A DNA stretch of 64,000 nucleotides from Tropicibacter sp. Alg240-R139 (GTDB lineage Bacteria > Pseudomonadota > Alphaproteobacteria > Rhodobacterales > Rhodobacteraceae), in assembly GCF_900537075.1 (NCBI RefSeq), contig NZ_UNRA01000003.1:225082-289081 (forward strand). Direction: 5' to 3'. The position numbers and the translations under genes were made by a program. The notes below the pieces were generated by a model. That model was not told the origin of the DNA, did no database searches, and worked only from the letters and a program-made list of their open reading frames with translations. Position 1 is the first letter of the stretch. Every line of letters begins with the position of its first letter. This document shows, piece by piece, positions 1 through 9,192 of the stretch.

Positions 1-1
1 C

Positions 2-2077
2 GCCATTGATATTGGCGGCACATTTACCGACACGGTTCTGGTGGAAGGAGAGGACACGATCCTGGCCTCGACCAAGACGCTGACCACCCACAGCAACCCC
101 GCAGACGGTGCGATGGAAGGCGCCGCGCGGGTTATGGTCCAATCCGGGCGGTCTTTGGCCGAGGTGGCGGGCTTTATTCACGGCACTACTTTGGCCACCA
201 ACGCGCTGATCGAGCGGCGCGGGGCAGTGGTGGCGACTGTCACCACAGAAGGGTTCCGAGATATTCTCGAGATCGCCTATGAGAGGCGGTATTCGCAATA
301 TGACATCAACCTGGAAAAGCCCGATCTGCTGGTGCCTCGTGAACGTGCGCTAACAGTGCGCGAGCGCATGTCGGCGGACGGGGCGGTGTTGATCAAGCTC
401 GAAGACGCCTCTGTTGACGCTCTACTTGTGGACATTGATGCAAGTGGAGCCGAAGCGGTCGCGATCTGTCTCATGCATTCCTATGCCAACCCAACTCACG
501 AACGCCGTTTGCGCGATGCGCTGGTCGAGAAACGCCCTGATCTGACTGTTTCGATCTCGTCCGATGTCAGTCCCGAAGCGCGCGAGTTCGACCGGCTCTG
601 CACTACCATTGCCAACGGCTATATCCAGCCATTGATGGAAAGCTATCTGAAGCGGTTTATTGAACGCTTCCAGGCAGAGGGCGTGACCTGCCCGATCTTG
701 ATGATGACCGCTGGTGGTGGCATGTGCACGATCGAGACGGCTGCGCGCTTCCCGATCCGGCTGGTGGAAAGCGGTCCTGCTGGAGGAGCTATTCTAGCCG
801 CCCGGATCGCAGCGCGGGCGGGGCTGGATCAGGTGCTGTCGTTCGACGTTGGCGGCACCACGGCCAAGCTCTGCTTGATCGACAATGCCCGCCCACAGAC
901 CTCGCGCCAGTTTGAAATCGCCCGCGCGGCACGGTTCATCAAAGGTTCGGGTATGCCGGTGCGCATTCCGGTGATCGAAATGATCGAGATTGGCGCAGGC
1001 GGTGGTTCCATCGCGGGGGTCGACCGGTTGGGACGTCTGACCGTCGGACCGAAATCGGCAGGCTCCGAGCCTGGACCGGTCGCCTTTGGTCGGGGCGGAA
1101 CTGAGCCGACCGTGACCGACAGCGATATCGCGCTTGGCTACATCGTGCCCGATACCTTTGCCGAGGGGCACATCAGTATTGACCCCGAGGCGTCAAAAGC
1201 GGCTCTAACACAAGTGATTGGTACAAGACTGAACGCCGATTCCTTGGGCTCGGCAGATGGGGTCAGCCGCATTGTGGATGAAAGCATGGCCAGCGCCGGG
1301 CGGATGCACGCTGTGGAATCGGGCAAGGACCTTGGTCCGCGCACGATGATCGCCTTTGGCGGCAATGGTCCGCTGCATGCCACTCGTGTGGCGCGCTCTG
1401 CCGGAGTAGGACGTATCGTGATCCCGCCCAATCCGGGTGTTGGATCGGCTGTGGGTTTCCTGTTCGCGCCGGTGAGTTTCGAAATCGTGCGCTCGCGGTA
1501 TTCGCTGCTCGACGCGCTGGATTTGGACGGCGTGAATGCGCTGTTTGCAGAGATGATTGGCGAAGCCAAGGCGGTCGTAGCTCAGGGCGCTGGGGACCGC
1601 GCGACCGAGACCCGCCGCGGCGCTTTTATGCGCTACAACGGCCAAGGGCATGAAATCGAGATTGTTTTGCCGGATCGTGCGCTTGAGGAAGGCGATATTC
1701 AGCCTCTAACAAGGGCATTTGAAGAAGAATACCGCAAACAGTTCTCGCGCCCGGTGCCGGGGATGCAGATCGAAATCCTCAATTGGGCGGTGCAGGTGGC
1801 AACTCCGGATGATGCTGTTCCGCCGACGCCACAGATGCTGGAATTGAGCGCGGCGGAGCCGGGCGACACGCGCTCAATCCTATGTGATGTGGATGGCACG
1901 ATGAAGCAGGCAGGGTTTGTCCCGCGTGACAGCCTGGCCCCGGGTCAGCGCATCAACGGTCCGGCACTGATCACCGAGCCGCAGACCACGACGCTCGTTT
2001 CGGCCGATTTCTCGGCCCATGTGGATGCCATCGGCAACCTTGTTTTGATCCAAAACCAGAAGGGAGATGCGGCATGA
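2..2077 (+). CDS. N-methylhydantoinase A / 5-oxoprolinase family subunit (HyuA-like), 5' truncated by the window edge
   Basis: ATP-dependent hydantoinase/oxoprolinase alpha subunit, an ASKHA-fold enzyme expected to open hydantoin- or oxoproline-type rings together with HyuB. The frame is open from base 2 and reads the N-terminal phosphate-loop motif DIGGTFTDT before the first in-frame GTG at 41, so the true start lies just upstream of the window. Seen: a second glycine-rich phosphate motif (FDVGGTTAKL), a GAGGGSIA segment and a typical C-terminal oxoprolinase domain; about 691 residues remain. It overlaps the HyuB gene by 4 nt (ATGA), so the two are translationally coupled. The substrate cannot be read from sequence: hydantoin, N-methylhydantoin, 5-oxoproline and acetone-carboxylase-like reactions all occur in the family. 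Family call is secure, substrate unknown. Confidence 0.93.
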   Translation, partial: AIDIGGTFTDTVLVEGEDTILASTKTLTTHSNPADGAMEGAARVMVQSGRSLAEVAGFIHGTTLATNALIERRGAVVATVTTEGFRDILEIAYERRYSQYDINLEKPDLLVPRERALTVRERMSADGAVLIKLEDASVDALLVDIDASGAEAVAICLMHSYANPTHERRLRDALVEKRPDLTVSISSDVSPEAREFDRLCTTIANGYIQPLMESYLKRFIERFQAEGVTCPILMMTAGGGMCTIETAARFPIRLVESGPAGGAILAARIAARAGLDQVLSFDVGGTTAKLCLIDNARPQTSRQFEIARAARFIKGSGMPVRIPVIEMIEIGAGGGSIAGVDRLGRLTVGPKSAGSEPGPVAFGRGGTEPTVTDSDIALGYIVPDTFAEGHISIDPEASKAALTQVIGTRLNADSLGSADGVSRIVDESMASAGRMHAVESGKDLGPRTMIAFGGNGPLHATRVARSAGVGRIVIPPNPGVGSAVGFLFAPVSFEIVRSRYSLLDALDLDGVNALFAEMIGEAKAVVAQGAGDRATETRRGAFMRYNGQGHEIEIVLPDRALEEGDIQPLTRAFEEEYRKQFSRPVPGMQIEILNWAVQVATPDDAVPPTPQMLELSAAEPGDTRSILCDVDGTMKQAGFVPRDSLAPGQRINGPALITEPQTTTLVSADFSAHVDAIGNLVLIQNQKGDAA

Positions 2078-3723
2078 CCCAGACCTCTGCTGCCCGCTTG
2101 CAAGTGATGTGGAATCGGCTGCTGGCCGTGGTAGAGGAGCAGGGGCAGACCCTGATCCGCGCGGCGTTCAGCCCGATTGTGCGGGAATGCGGTGATATTT
2201 CCGCTGGCATCTTCGATGTGCAGGGCCGGATGTTGGCCCAGGCTGTCACCGGCACGCCAGGGCACATCAACACCATGGCTGAGGCGGTTTTGCACCTGCG
2301 CGAACGCTTTCCAGTTCAGACCATGAAGCCTGGCGACATCTACATGACCAACGATCCCTGGCTAGCGTCGGGACACCTGAACGACTTTCTGCTGATGATG
2401 CCCGCGTTCAAGAACGGTAAGGTTGTTGGTTTCACCTCTTGCACCTCGCACCTCGTTGATCTGGGTGGCTTGGGCATGGGTCCGGAGGGCTCCGACATCT
2501 TTGACGAGGGGCTGCTGATCCCGCCGTGCAAGCTGGTTGATCAGGGTGAGCTGAACGCGTTGCTGATGGACATTGTCCGCGCCAATTCGCGCGAACCTAT
2601 CGCCAATGAGGGCGACATCTATGCGTTGGTCGCCTGCTGCGAGGCCGGGGTGAACCGGTTAGTGGCGATGATGGAGGAGTTCGGGATCGACGATCTCGAA
2701 GAACTGGGAAGCTATATCATCGACACCTCGCGTCGGGGCACTTTGGAGGCGATCGCAGAGGTGCCCAAAGGCATCTACAAGAATGTTTTGCGAATGGATG
2801 GATACGAGCGAGAGTTGGAGCTGCACGCCACCCTGACAGTCTCTAAATCAGGGCTTCACGTCGATTTTAGCGGCACGTCGGGCTGTTCGTCCAAGGGCAT
2901 CAACGTGCCGCTGAACTATGCGACGGCCTACACCGTTTTTGCCCTGCGGTGTATCGTCGGGCCGGATATTCCCAATAACGCGGGTTCGCTAGAGCCGTTC
3001 ACGGTGGACGGGCCAAAGGGCTGCATTCTGAACGCGCAACGACCGGTGCCGGTGGCCATGCGGCACACGCTGGGGCAGGTAACACCGGATCTGGTGCTGG
3101 GGTGCCTGCATCAGGCGTTGCCGGATCAGGTCCCGGCCGAGGGTGCGTCGTGCATGTTCGACCTGCCCATGCGCCATGCGCCCGAAGTGGCAGCAAGCGG
3201 CGGGCGCGAGTTTGCGATTGAGCCGGTCCACAATGGCGGCACTGGCGCGCGGCCTCATGCGGATGGGCTGTCGGCGACCGCCTATCCGTCGGGCGTATTT
3301 GGGTCGCAAGTCGAGATTACCGAGGCAGTTGCCCCAGTTATTATGTGGCGGCGCGAGTTGCGACCTGATTCCGGCGGTGCGGGCAAGTATCGCGGCGGGC
3401 TAGGGCAGCGAATCGAAATGACCTCATCCAACGACGCGCCCTTCATCGTGTTCCTGTCGGTCGAACGGCTCAAGTTCCCGGCCTTGGGCCGCAGGGGCGG
3501 ACAATCTGGCGCGCCGGGGCGTATTTGGTTCCGGGACAAGGAAGGTGATTTGCCCGGTAAGGGAGAGTTGCGGGTTGAGGGTAGCGATTATTTGATTTTT
3601 GAAACCCCCGGTGGGGGCGGATTTGGGGACGTATCTGAACGTGACCCTGACGCTTTGGCTTTGGATGTCATACGCGGGCTGGTCAGCGACGAAGGCTCTA
3701 AAGAGTACGGAGGTGCCTCATGA
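2074..3723 (+). CDS. Hydantoinase B / oxoprolinase family subunit (HyuB-like)
   Basis: Beta subunit partner of the preceding HyuA-like protein; together they form the ATP-dependent ring-opening amidohydrolase. The 549-residue length is normal for HyuB. Seen: the conserved MTNDPW segment with GHLNDF after it, FSGT, and a C-terminal glycine-rich GGGGFGD motif characteristic of the family. The start ATG overlaps the hyuA-like stop, and the stop overlaps the ATG of the aminotransferase gene by 4 nt, so the first four genes behave as one tightly coupled operon. The substrate is undetermined; the neighbouring aminotransferase and racemase-fold enzyme suggest an amino-acid-like or N-heterocyclic compound. 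Confidence 0.93.
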   Translation: MTQTSAARLQVMWNRLLAVVEEQGQTLIRAAFSPIVRECGDISAGIFDVQGRMLAQAVTGTPGHINTMAEAVLHLRERFPVQTMKPGDIYMTNDPWLASGHLNDFLLMMPAFKNGKVVGFTSCTSHLVDLGGLGMGPEGSDIFDEGLLIPPCKLVDQGELNALLMDIVRANSREPIANEGDIYALVACCEAGVNRLVAMMEEFGIDDLEELGSYIIDTSRRGTLEAIAEVPKGIYKNVLRMDGYERELELHATLTVSKSGLHVDFSGTSGCSSKGINVPLNYATAYTVFALRCIVGPDIPNNAGSLEPFTVDGPKGCILNAQRPVPVAMRHTLGQVTPDLVLGCLHQALPDQVPAEGASCMFDLPMRHAPEVAASGGREFAIEPVHNGGTGARPHADGLSATAYPSGVFGSQVEITEAVAPVIMWRRELRPDSGGAGKYRGGLGQRIEMTSSNDAPFIVFLSVERLKFPALGRRGGQSGAPGRIWFRDKEGDLPGKGELRVEGSDYLIFETPGGGGFGDVSERDPDALALDVIRGLVSDEGSKEYGGAS

Positions 3724-4787
3724 TCAAACCCGTTCCTCATGTCGCGGCGCTGGGCGCCTATGCGCTGGCCGACTTAGGTGGGGCCAAGACCATTTCGATG
3801 GCTCAGAACGAAAGCGCTTTCCCTGCAAGCCCTGCGGCGATTGCAGCGGGGCGGGCGGCGATGACTGAACTGCCTTGTTATCCCGACCCAGAGTGGAGGG
3901 AATTACGGACAGAAATCGCAGAAATCCACAAGTTAGAACCTGATATGATCCTCTGCGGGGCCGGTTCGATGGAACTGATCGGGTGTTTGATCCGCGCCTA
4001 TGCGGGACCGGGTGACCGGGTTCTGGGAACTGACTATGGCTATGCCTTTGTGGTGTCGGCCTCGGCCCAAGTGCAGGCAGATTACGTCAAGGCACGTGAG
4101 GTGGATCTGACCGTTTCCGTTGGTGACATCTTGGACGCTGTGACGTCGGACACCCGCATTGTCTTTGTCTGTAATCCCGGCAACCCGACAGGCACTTTGA
4201 TCACAAATGCCGCGATCATCAGCTTGCGCAAGGCGTTGCCCGCAGATGTCATACTGGTGGTGGATCAAGCTTACGCTGAATTTTCAGACGTAGAAAACGA
4301 CCCTGCTGAGGTTTTCGCGCTTGTGGATCGGGGCGACACGGTTGTGATGCGGACACTGTCCAAGGCCTACGGCATGGCGGGTGCGCGAGTCGGTTGGGGG
4401 TATTTCCCGCCCGCGATTGCGGCAGAGGTGCGTAAGCTGCTTAACCCCAACAATATCTCGATTGCCGCGCAGGCCGCAGCCGCCGCCGCGATGCGCGATC
4501 AGGATCATATGCGGGATGTGGTTGCCAGAACGGCCGCGATCCGGGACCGGTTTGCTGATGATTGCCGTGCGATGGGGCTGAGCGTGCCGCAGAGCCATAC
4601 CAACTTTGTCCTGCTGCGCTTTGCCTCGGATGAGCAGGCGCAACGGGCGGATCAGGCCTTGCGTGTCGAAAACCTGCTGATGCGGGGAATGGGTGGCTAT
4701 GGCCTGTCCGATTGTCTGCGCGCCACTATTTGTACGCCCGAGATCATGGATCGCGCACGCGATGTTCTGAAGGGAGTGATGACATGA
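3720..4787 (+). CDS. Class I/II PLP-dependent aminotransferase, histidinol-phosphate-aminotransferase-like
   Basis: Fold-type I aminotransferase of 355 residues. Seen: the PLP lysine in LSKAYGMAG (Lys215), the NPGNPTGT motif, an Asp-x-Ala-Tyr motif (DQAYAEF) and the late GARVGWGY segment. These match the HisC-like branch. It sits inside a hydantoinase operon with 4-nt overlaps on both sides, so a catabolic role on an amino acid released by HyuAB is more likely than histidine biosynthesis; that is inference from context. No signal peptide, so cytoplasmic. The exact substrate is unknown. Confidence 0.88.
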   Translation: MIKPVPHVAALGAYALADLGGAKTISMAQNESAFPASPAAIAAGRAAMTELPCYPDPEWRELRTEIAEIHKLEPDMILCGAGSMELIGCLIRAYAGPGDRVLGTDYGYAFVVSASAQVQADYVKAREVDLTVSVGDILDAVTSDTRIVFVCNPGNPTGTLITNAAIISLRKALPADVILVVDQAYAEFSDVENDPAEVFALVDRGDTVVMRTLSKAYGMAGARVGWGYFPPAIAAEVRKLLNPNNISIAAQAAAAAAMRDQDHMRDVVARTAAIRDRFADDCRAMGLSVPQSHTNFVLLRFASDEQAQRADQALRVENLLMRGMGGYGLSDCLRATICTPEIMDRARDVLKGVMT

Positions 4788-5521
4788 GCGAAACCCGAAC
4801 CGCCGCCAAGATTGGGGTGCTTGTTCCCTTCACAAATACCAATTTAGAGCCTGATATAGAGTTATTGCGTCCGCCCAACACGACGGTGCATTTTCAGCGT
4901 ATGGGCGGCTATGACGTCGATGAGATCCCCGGTTCGGATCAGATGGCCGGGCTGGGGGCGTCTGATATTAGCCATGACTTGCGGATGATTTCAGGCGTGC
5001 GACCGGATGTGGTGCTTTATGGTTGTACTTCGGCAACTCTGACTCACGGGTCGTCCTTTGACGCTGAACTGGCAGATCAGATCAAGGCAGGCTCTGGCGC
5101 GAAATCGCTGACCGCCGCCGGATCGCTGATTGCCGGGATCAAGGCGATTGGTGCGACCAAGGTCGGGTTTTCGTCGCCATACCTGGGCGAAATCAACGAA
5201 CAGGCCATGGCCTTTATGACTGAGAACGGGATCGAGACGATCAATTGCACTGATGTGGGTCGCGAGCTTGGCAACTATGGTCAAGGTGAATTGACCCCGG
5301 ATGAGGTGTTCGATCTGGCCTGTAAGGCGGATCATCCAGACGCGCAGGCCATTGTACTAAGCTGCACCGATATGCGCTCGGTCGAGGTAGTCGAGCGTGT
5401 AGAGGCCGTGTTGAACAAACCGGTCGTGACCTCCAATCAGGCGATGATGTTCTGTTTAATGCAGGCCTTGGGCCTGCCGCGTCATGACAGGCTGCCGGGG
5501 CGATTGTTTGACCATCTGTGA
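4784..5521 (+). CDS. Asp/Glu racemase superfamily protein, maleate isomerase / arylmalonate decarboxylase-like
   Basis: The start is the ATG at 4784 overlapping the aminotransferase stop (ATGA); an in-frame extension upstream lies inside the previous gene and is rejected. The 245-residue product has the two catalytic cysteines expected for this superfamily, Cys81 in YGCTSATLTHG and Cys194 in LSCTDMRSVE, spaced as in maleate cis-trans isomerases. Such enzymes isomerise maleate to fumarate, racemise amino acids or hydantoins, or decarboxylate malonates. In a hydantoinase operon, hydantoin racemase would be attractive, but the sequence looks closer to maleate isomerase/AMDase. Function inferred. 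Confidence 0.85.
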   Translation: MSETRTAAKIGVLVPFTNTNLEPDIELLRPPNTTVHFQRMGGYDVDEIPGSDQMAGLGASDISHDLRMISGVRPDVVLYGCTSATLTHGSSFDAELADQIKAGSGAKSLTAAGSLIAGIKAIGATKVGFSSPYLGEINEQAMAFMTENGIETINCTDVGRELGNYGQGELTPDEVFDLACKADHPDAQAIVLSCTDMRSVEVVERVEAVLNKPVVTSNQAMMFCLMQALGLPRHDRLPGRLFDHL

Positions 5522-5564
5522 AACACCATTGGACCGATCTTGTGGGCAGGATTAGGCTGAGGAT

Positions 5565-6101
5565 ATGCGCAGCTTTCTTGCCATCGCTCTCTCCCCTCAA
5601 ACAAGATCGGTTCTGACCGGCCTGCAGCGAAATCTGCAGGCCGGTCGACTTGTTGATCCCGACAATTTGCACATCACATTGGCGTTTCTGGATGACCAGC
5701 CCGAGGCGGCGCTGGAGGCGTTGCATGACGAACTGTCTCTGCTCACTTCCCCTGCCTTTGAGTTGTCTCTGCGGGGCCTCGGCTGCTTTGGGGGCCAAAA
5801 CCCACGGATCGTTCATGCCGAGGTCGAACCCTCTGAGGCGCTGACAGCGCTGCATCGGGACATCGTAAAAGCAACGCGGCGCGTCGGCATCGTGTTGCAG
5901 CGGCGAAAGTTTCACCCGCATGTGACCTTGGCCCGACTGGCACCCCACGACGCAGGCGCGGTGGGGCCATTTCTGAGCGGCGAAGCCGGATTCTCATACC
6001 AGGCTGGCCTTGTGACCTGTTTTGCCCTGTACGAGTCAGTGTTACGCCCCGACGGGCCAATCTATCACATGTTGGCTGACTATGAACTGAGCGGCACCTA
6101 G
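5565..6101 (+). CDS. thpR: RNA 2',3'-cyclic phosphodiesterase (LigT/2H family)
   Basis: 2H phosphoesterase that hydrolyses 2',3'-cyclic phosphodiester ends of RNA to 2'-phosphomonoesters. Both signature tetrapeptides are present: HITL at residues 36-39 and HVTL at 119-122, which form the two-fold active site. The 178-residue length is standard for ThpR. It lies 43 nt after the racemase-like gene on the same strand, so it may be cotranscribed, but its RNA role is unrelated to the operon. Its 3' end overlaps the convergent MttB-family gene by 4 nt. Confidence 0.9.
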   Translation: MRSFLAIALSPQTRSVLTGLQRNLQAGRLVDPDNLHITLAFLDDQPEAALEALHDELSLLTSPAFELSLRGLGCFGGQNPRIVHAEVEPSEALTALHRDIVKATRRVGIVLQRRKFHPHVTLARLAPHDAGAVGPFLSGEAGFSYQAGLVTCFALYESVLRPDGPIYHMLADYELSGT

Positions 6102-7636
6102 GGTTCGCCTGTTCCGATCTCTTCCTTGCGTTTGGCGACATAGGCATCCAGTTCTTCGCAGATGGCCGGGTCCATGGTTGGTTCCTGATAGTCGCGCAGG
6201 GCTTGTTGCCAGATCTCGGTGGCGCGTTCAGCCGCATCCTTAGCGCCTGCGGCTTCCCAGTTCTCATAGTTCTGCCAGTCCGACAGGATCGGGCGATAGA
6301 ACGCGGTCTCATAGCGTTCCATCGTGTGTTCTGCGCCAAAGAAATGCCCGCCTGTGGGCACCGATTGAATGGCGTCAAAGCCCAGCTCGGCCTCGTCAAA
6401 CTTCATCGGTTTCAGGAACTCGATCATGTTTTGGATGATTTCCACATCCATGATGAATTTCTCATAAGATGCGGTCAGCCCGCCCTCTAACCATCCGGCC
6501 GCGTGATAAACGATGTTTGCTCCGCCCAGAACCGCGCCCCAGGTGGCCATCATCGTTTCGTAGGCTGCTTGCAGATCGACCGCGTTCGAGGCGTTGGCGT
6601 TGGATGTGCGATAAGGAATGCCATAGCGCCGCGCCAGTTGCCCCCCGACGATGTTGGCCTTGGCGTTTTCAGGCGTCCCAAACGCCGGCGCGCCCGAGCG
6701 CATGTCGACGTTTGAGGTGAACGAGCCGTACATGACCGGCGTGCCCGGCTGCACCAGCTGTGTCAGGACTACGCCAAACAAAGCCTCGGCGTTCTGTTGC
6801 GCCAGTGCCGCAGGCAAGGTCACGGGCGTCATCGCCCCCATCAGCGTGAAGGGCGTGACCGTGACGGGCTGGCCATATTCCGCCATGGCGATCAGCCCGT
6901 CGCCCATCGCATCATCAAACAGACGCGGAGAGTTGACCGAAATGATGGTGATCACGCCGGGATCATCGCGCATCTGTTCCGGTTTCTGCCCACGCGTGAT
7001 GGCCATCATGTTGATCCCGTCCATCGCGCGACCCCGCCCGATGGCGGTGCAATGAAACGACAGATCAGAATAGGCGAGGTTGGCCAGATAGGTGTCCAGA
7101 TGGCGGTTGTTGGCAGGCATCTCGATAGGGGCCATCACCTGATTGCCGATCAGGTTCACCGCGTTGAAATGATGCGCCAGTTTGATGAAGTTGCAATAGT
7201 CGGTGTAGTTTCCCTGTCGCCGTCCGTTGATGCGGTCGTGAACATTGGGCGGGCCAGCCACCAGACCAAAGTTGACGTGGTTGCCGCCCATGATGATACG
7301 CTTGGCAGGGTTGCGGGCGGTGAGTGTGAACTGGGAAGGCACAGTTTTCAGCGCCTCGGTCACGATGCTTTCGTCCATGCGAATTGTCTTGGTCTTGCGG
7401 TCGACGATGGCACCGGCACGCTCGAAAAAATCCATCACGTTGTCGCCCATCACACGGATCCCGGCCTCGGACAGGATCCGCATGGATGTGACGTGCAACT
7501 GATCCATCTGTTCTGGATTGAGCAGCTCGTAGGGTGGATAATGGTTCTGCACCTGCTGCCAGGGCAACTGATCGATACGGCCACCTGCGCGCGCTGATTT
7601 CCCGCGACGGCCGCCGCTTCTTTTGTCTCGTGCCAT
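6098..7636 (-). CDS. Trimethylamine methyltransferase (MttB) family protein, non-pyrrolysine type
   Basis: 512-residue protein of the MttB superfamily of cobalamin-linked methylamine/betaine methyltransferases. It reads through without an internal amber codon, so it belongs to the non-pyrrolysine branch, whose known members demethylate glycine betaine, proline betaine, carnitine and similar quaternary amines. The first ~25 residues are strongly basic (Arg/Lys/Gly-rich), which is odd for a soluble enzyme start. It follows the MmgE/PrpD gene by 7 nt in one operon divergent from a LysR regulator. No corrinoid protein or methyl-corrinoid:THF transferase is visible beside it, so the methyl acceptor chain must lie elsewhere. 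Substrate inferred only as a methylated amine. Confidence 0.85.
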   Translation of the reverse strand: MARDKRSGGRRGKSARAGGRIDQLPWQQVQNHYPPYELLNPEQMDQLHVTSMRILSEAGIRVMGDNVMDFFERAGAIVDRKTKTIRMDESIVTEALKTVPSQFTLTARNPAKRIIMGGNHVNFGLVAGPPNVHDRINGRRQGNYTDYCNFIKLAHHFNAVNLIGNQVMAPIEMPANNRHLDTYLANLAYSDLSFHCTAIGRGRAMDGINMMAITRGQKPEQMRDDPGVITIISVNSPRLFDDAMGDGLIAMAEYGQPVTVTPFTLMGAMTPVTLPAALAQQNAEALFGVVLTQLVQPGTPVMYGSFTSNVDMRSGAPAFGTPENAKANIVGGQLARRYGIPYRTSNANASNAVDLQAAYETMMATWGAVLGGANIVYHAAGWLEGGLTASYEKFIMDVEIIQNMIEFLKPMKFDEAELGFDAIQSVPTGGHFFGAEHTMERYETAFYRPILSDWQNYENWEAAGAKDAAERATEIWQQALRDYQEPTMDPAICEELDAYVAKRKEEIGTGEP

Positions 7637-7643
7637 GTTGCGC

Positions 7644-8996
7644 TTACGCCTCCGGCGCGTCGTAAAGATGTTGTGTCAGGTCCGAGAGCTTGCTCTCGGG
7701 ACGGGTCAGGCCCAGGGCCGCATCGCGGATCGCAGCGGCGCGGGTTTCTCCCAGTGACGGCGTGGCGAACTCCATGAACTTGGCAATGACTTCGTCGCGG
7801 CTCATCGGGGCTTCGGGCCCGCCGCGCGCGTTGGTGTCGCCAGACTTCAGGACCTTCCCATCCGTAATGGTGATCTGAACGTCAGCCCATCGACCGACTG
7901 GAAAACGAACGCTGTGGCGTTCCGTTTCCGCAACCGAAATGCGCGACATCACGTCGATCACTGTTGCATCGTTGAGACCTGCGCCAGAGATCTGTTCGAC
8001 ACCAATCCGGCCATGCACAATCTGCGCCGCCACGGCAAAGGGCAGCGAATATTGCGCTTTGGAGGTGTTGTTCGGCACCTCGCGGAACAGGCAGGCGGCC
8101 TGATGAAAGCTGTTGACCTGAACATGTTTTATGTCGGTATGCGTGAGCCCGTGTTCCAACATGATCGCCCGCGCGCCATCTATGGCAGCATGAGCCCACC
8201 GGCAAATTGGATAGGGCTTCACATACTGATGTTCCATCTGCCAGAAGCATCCCAAATCCTCCCAATGGTTCAACACCTCTTCGGCTTCGATAGTGATGGC
8301 CGGTGCGCCGGTGAACCCCCGTTCGGCCAACACAACCGCCGACAGCCCTACCATCGCGCCCCAACCCGAGCCGTCGTGCAGCATCGTGGGGTTGGCGATC
8401 TCGCGCATCATCTGGCTGCGAGGGCCGTGGTATTCCGCGATGCCGAACGCTTGTCGCATCTGTTCCCGGCCCATGCTTTTGAGCCGTGCGGCCATGGCGA
8501 CGACGCCAAGCGCGTTCCAAGCACCCGAGGTGTGATAGTCACTAACCGAGTCGTGCAGCGACAGACCGGCGCGGCCTGCTACTTCATATCCGATGGTTAT
8601 GGCGGTCAGTGCTTCCGGGCCTGAGACATCTTGGATAACTTCGGCGAGTGCGGCGAGTGCGGGAACAATCACAACACCGATGTGTCCCTTGGTCGGATTG
8701 TACCCGTCATGCCCGTCGAGATTGTCGGTCTGTGTGGCAGATGCATAGGCGGAACCAGCGATGCTGACAGGGCGGCCGTCGAACATCATCCGCGCCGTGA
8801 AGCTTGGATCGCTTGAGCCATAGAGCAGCGCGGCCGTGTCACGCGCGATTACACCTGCCTCCATCGGGCCAGAGCCGATGGTGATCCCAAGCGTGTCGAG
8901 CAACATCAACGCGGCTGCCTCGCGTGTGGTGTCCGGCAGCTGGTCGGGGGTTAAGTCCAACGTGAAGTCGGCAATGCGGTCGAACGTTGCGGTCAT
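7644..8996 (-). CDS. MmgE/PrpD family protein
   Basis: Member of the MmgE/PrpD family, which includes 2-methylcitrate dehydratase, cis-aconitate decarboxylase and many uncharacterised lyases or isomerases. The ATG at 8996 is chosen because GGAGG sits at the right distance upstream; an in-frame extension to 9032 has no such site. This gives 450 residues, normal for the family. Seen: the N-terminal all-alpha helical region with a DTLG motif, then DGHDGYNPTKGHIG around the active site region. It is the first gene of a two-gene unit with the MttB homologue, transcribed away from the LysR gene. A role in processing the carbon skeleton released by demethylation is plausible but unproven. Confidence 0.87.
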   Translation of the reverse strand: MTATFDRIADFTLDLTPDQLPDTTREAAALMLLDTLGITIGSGPMEAGVIARDTAALLYGSSDPSFTARMMFDGRPVSIAGSAYASATQTDNLDGHDGYNPTKGHIGVVIVPALAALAEVIQDVSGPEALTAITIGYEVAGRAGLSLHDSVSDYHTSGAWNALGVVAMAARLKSMGREQMRQAFGIAEYHGPRSQMMREIANPTMLHDGSGWGAMVGLSAVVLAERGFTGAPAITIEAEEVLNHWEDLGCFWQMEHQYVKPYPICRWAHAAIDGARAIMLEHGLTHTDIKHVQVNSFHQAACLFREVPNNTSKAQYSLPFAVAAQIVHGRIGVEQISGAGLNDATVIDVMSRISVAETERHSVRFPVGRWADVQITITDGKVLKSGDTNARGGPEAPMSRDEVIAKFMEFATPSLGETRAAAIRDAALGLTRPESKLSDLTQHLYDAPEA

Positions 8997-9192
8997 GGGC
9001 GATCCTCCGGGCGCGCGGATTGGGTTTAACAAAAGCTAAAGGGTTGGCCCGTCACCGACACGCAAAGAAGCAAGGGGCAATGCCCCGGATAATTTCGCGC
9101 ATCAAGATCGGCGGTTTGTCGCTGTTTTACGACATTTCGCGGCGGAGACAGGACAGTCGCACCTGCGTAAATTGCGCGATAGGGTGGCCACC

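Noticed and set aside
4712-4783. N-terminal extension of the racemase-fold protein
   Set aside because: It lies inside the aminotransferase gene; the ATGA overlap at 4784 gives the family start.
6098-7636. Pyrrolysine-containing MttB
   Set aside because: The 512-codon frame has no internal amber codon; it ends at a TAG that closes a normal-length protein, and no pyl genes are nearby.
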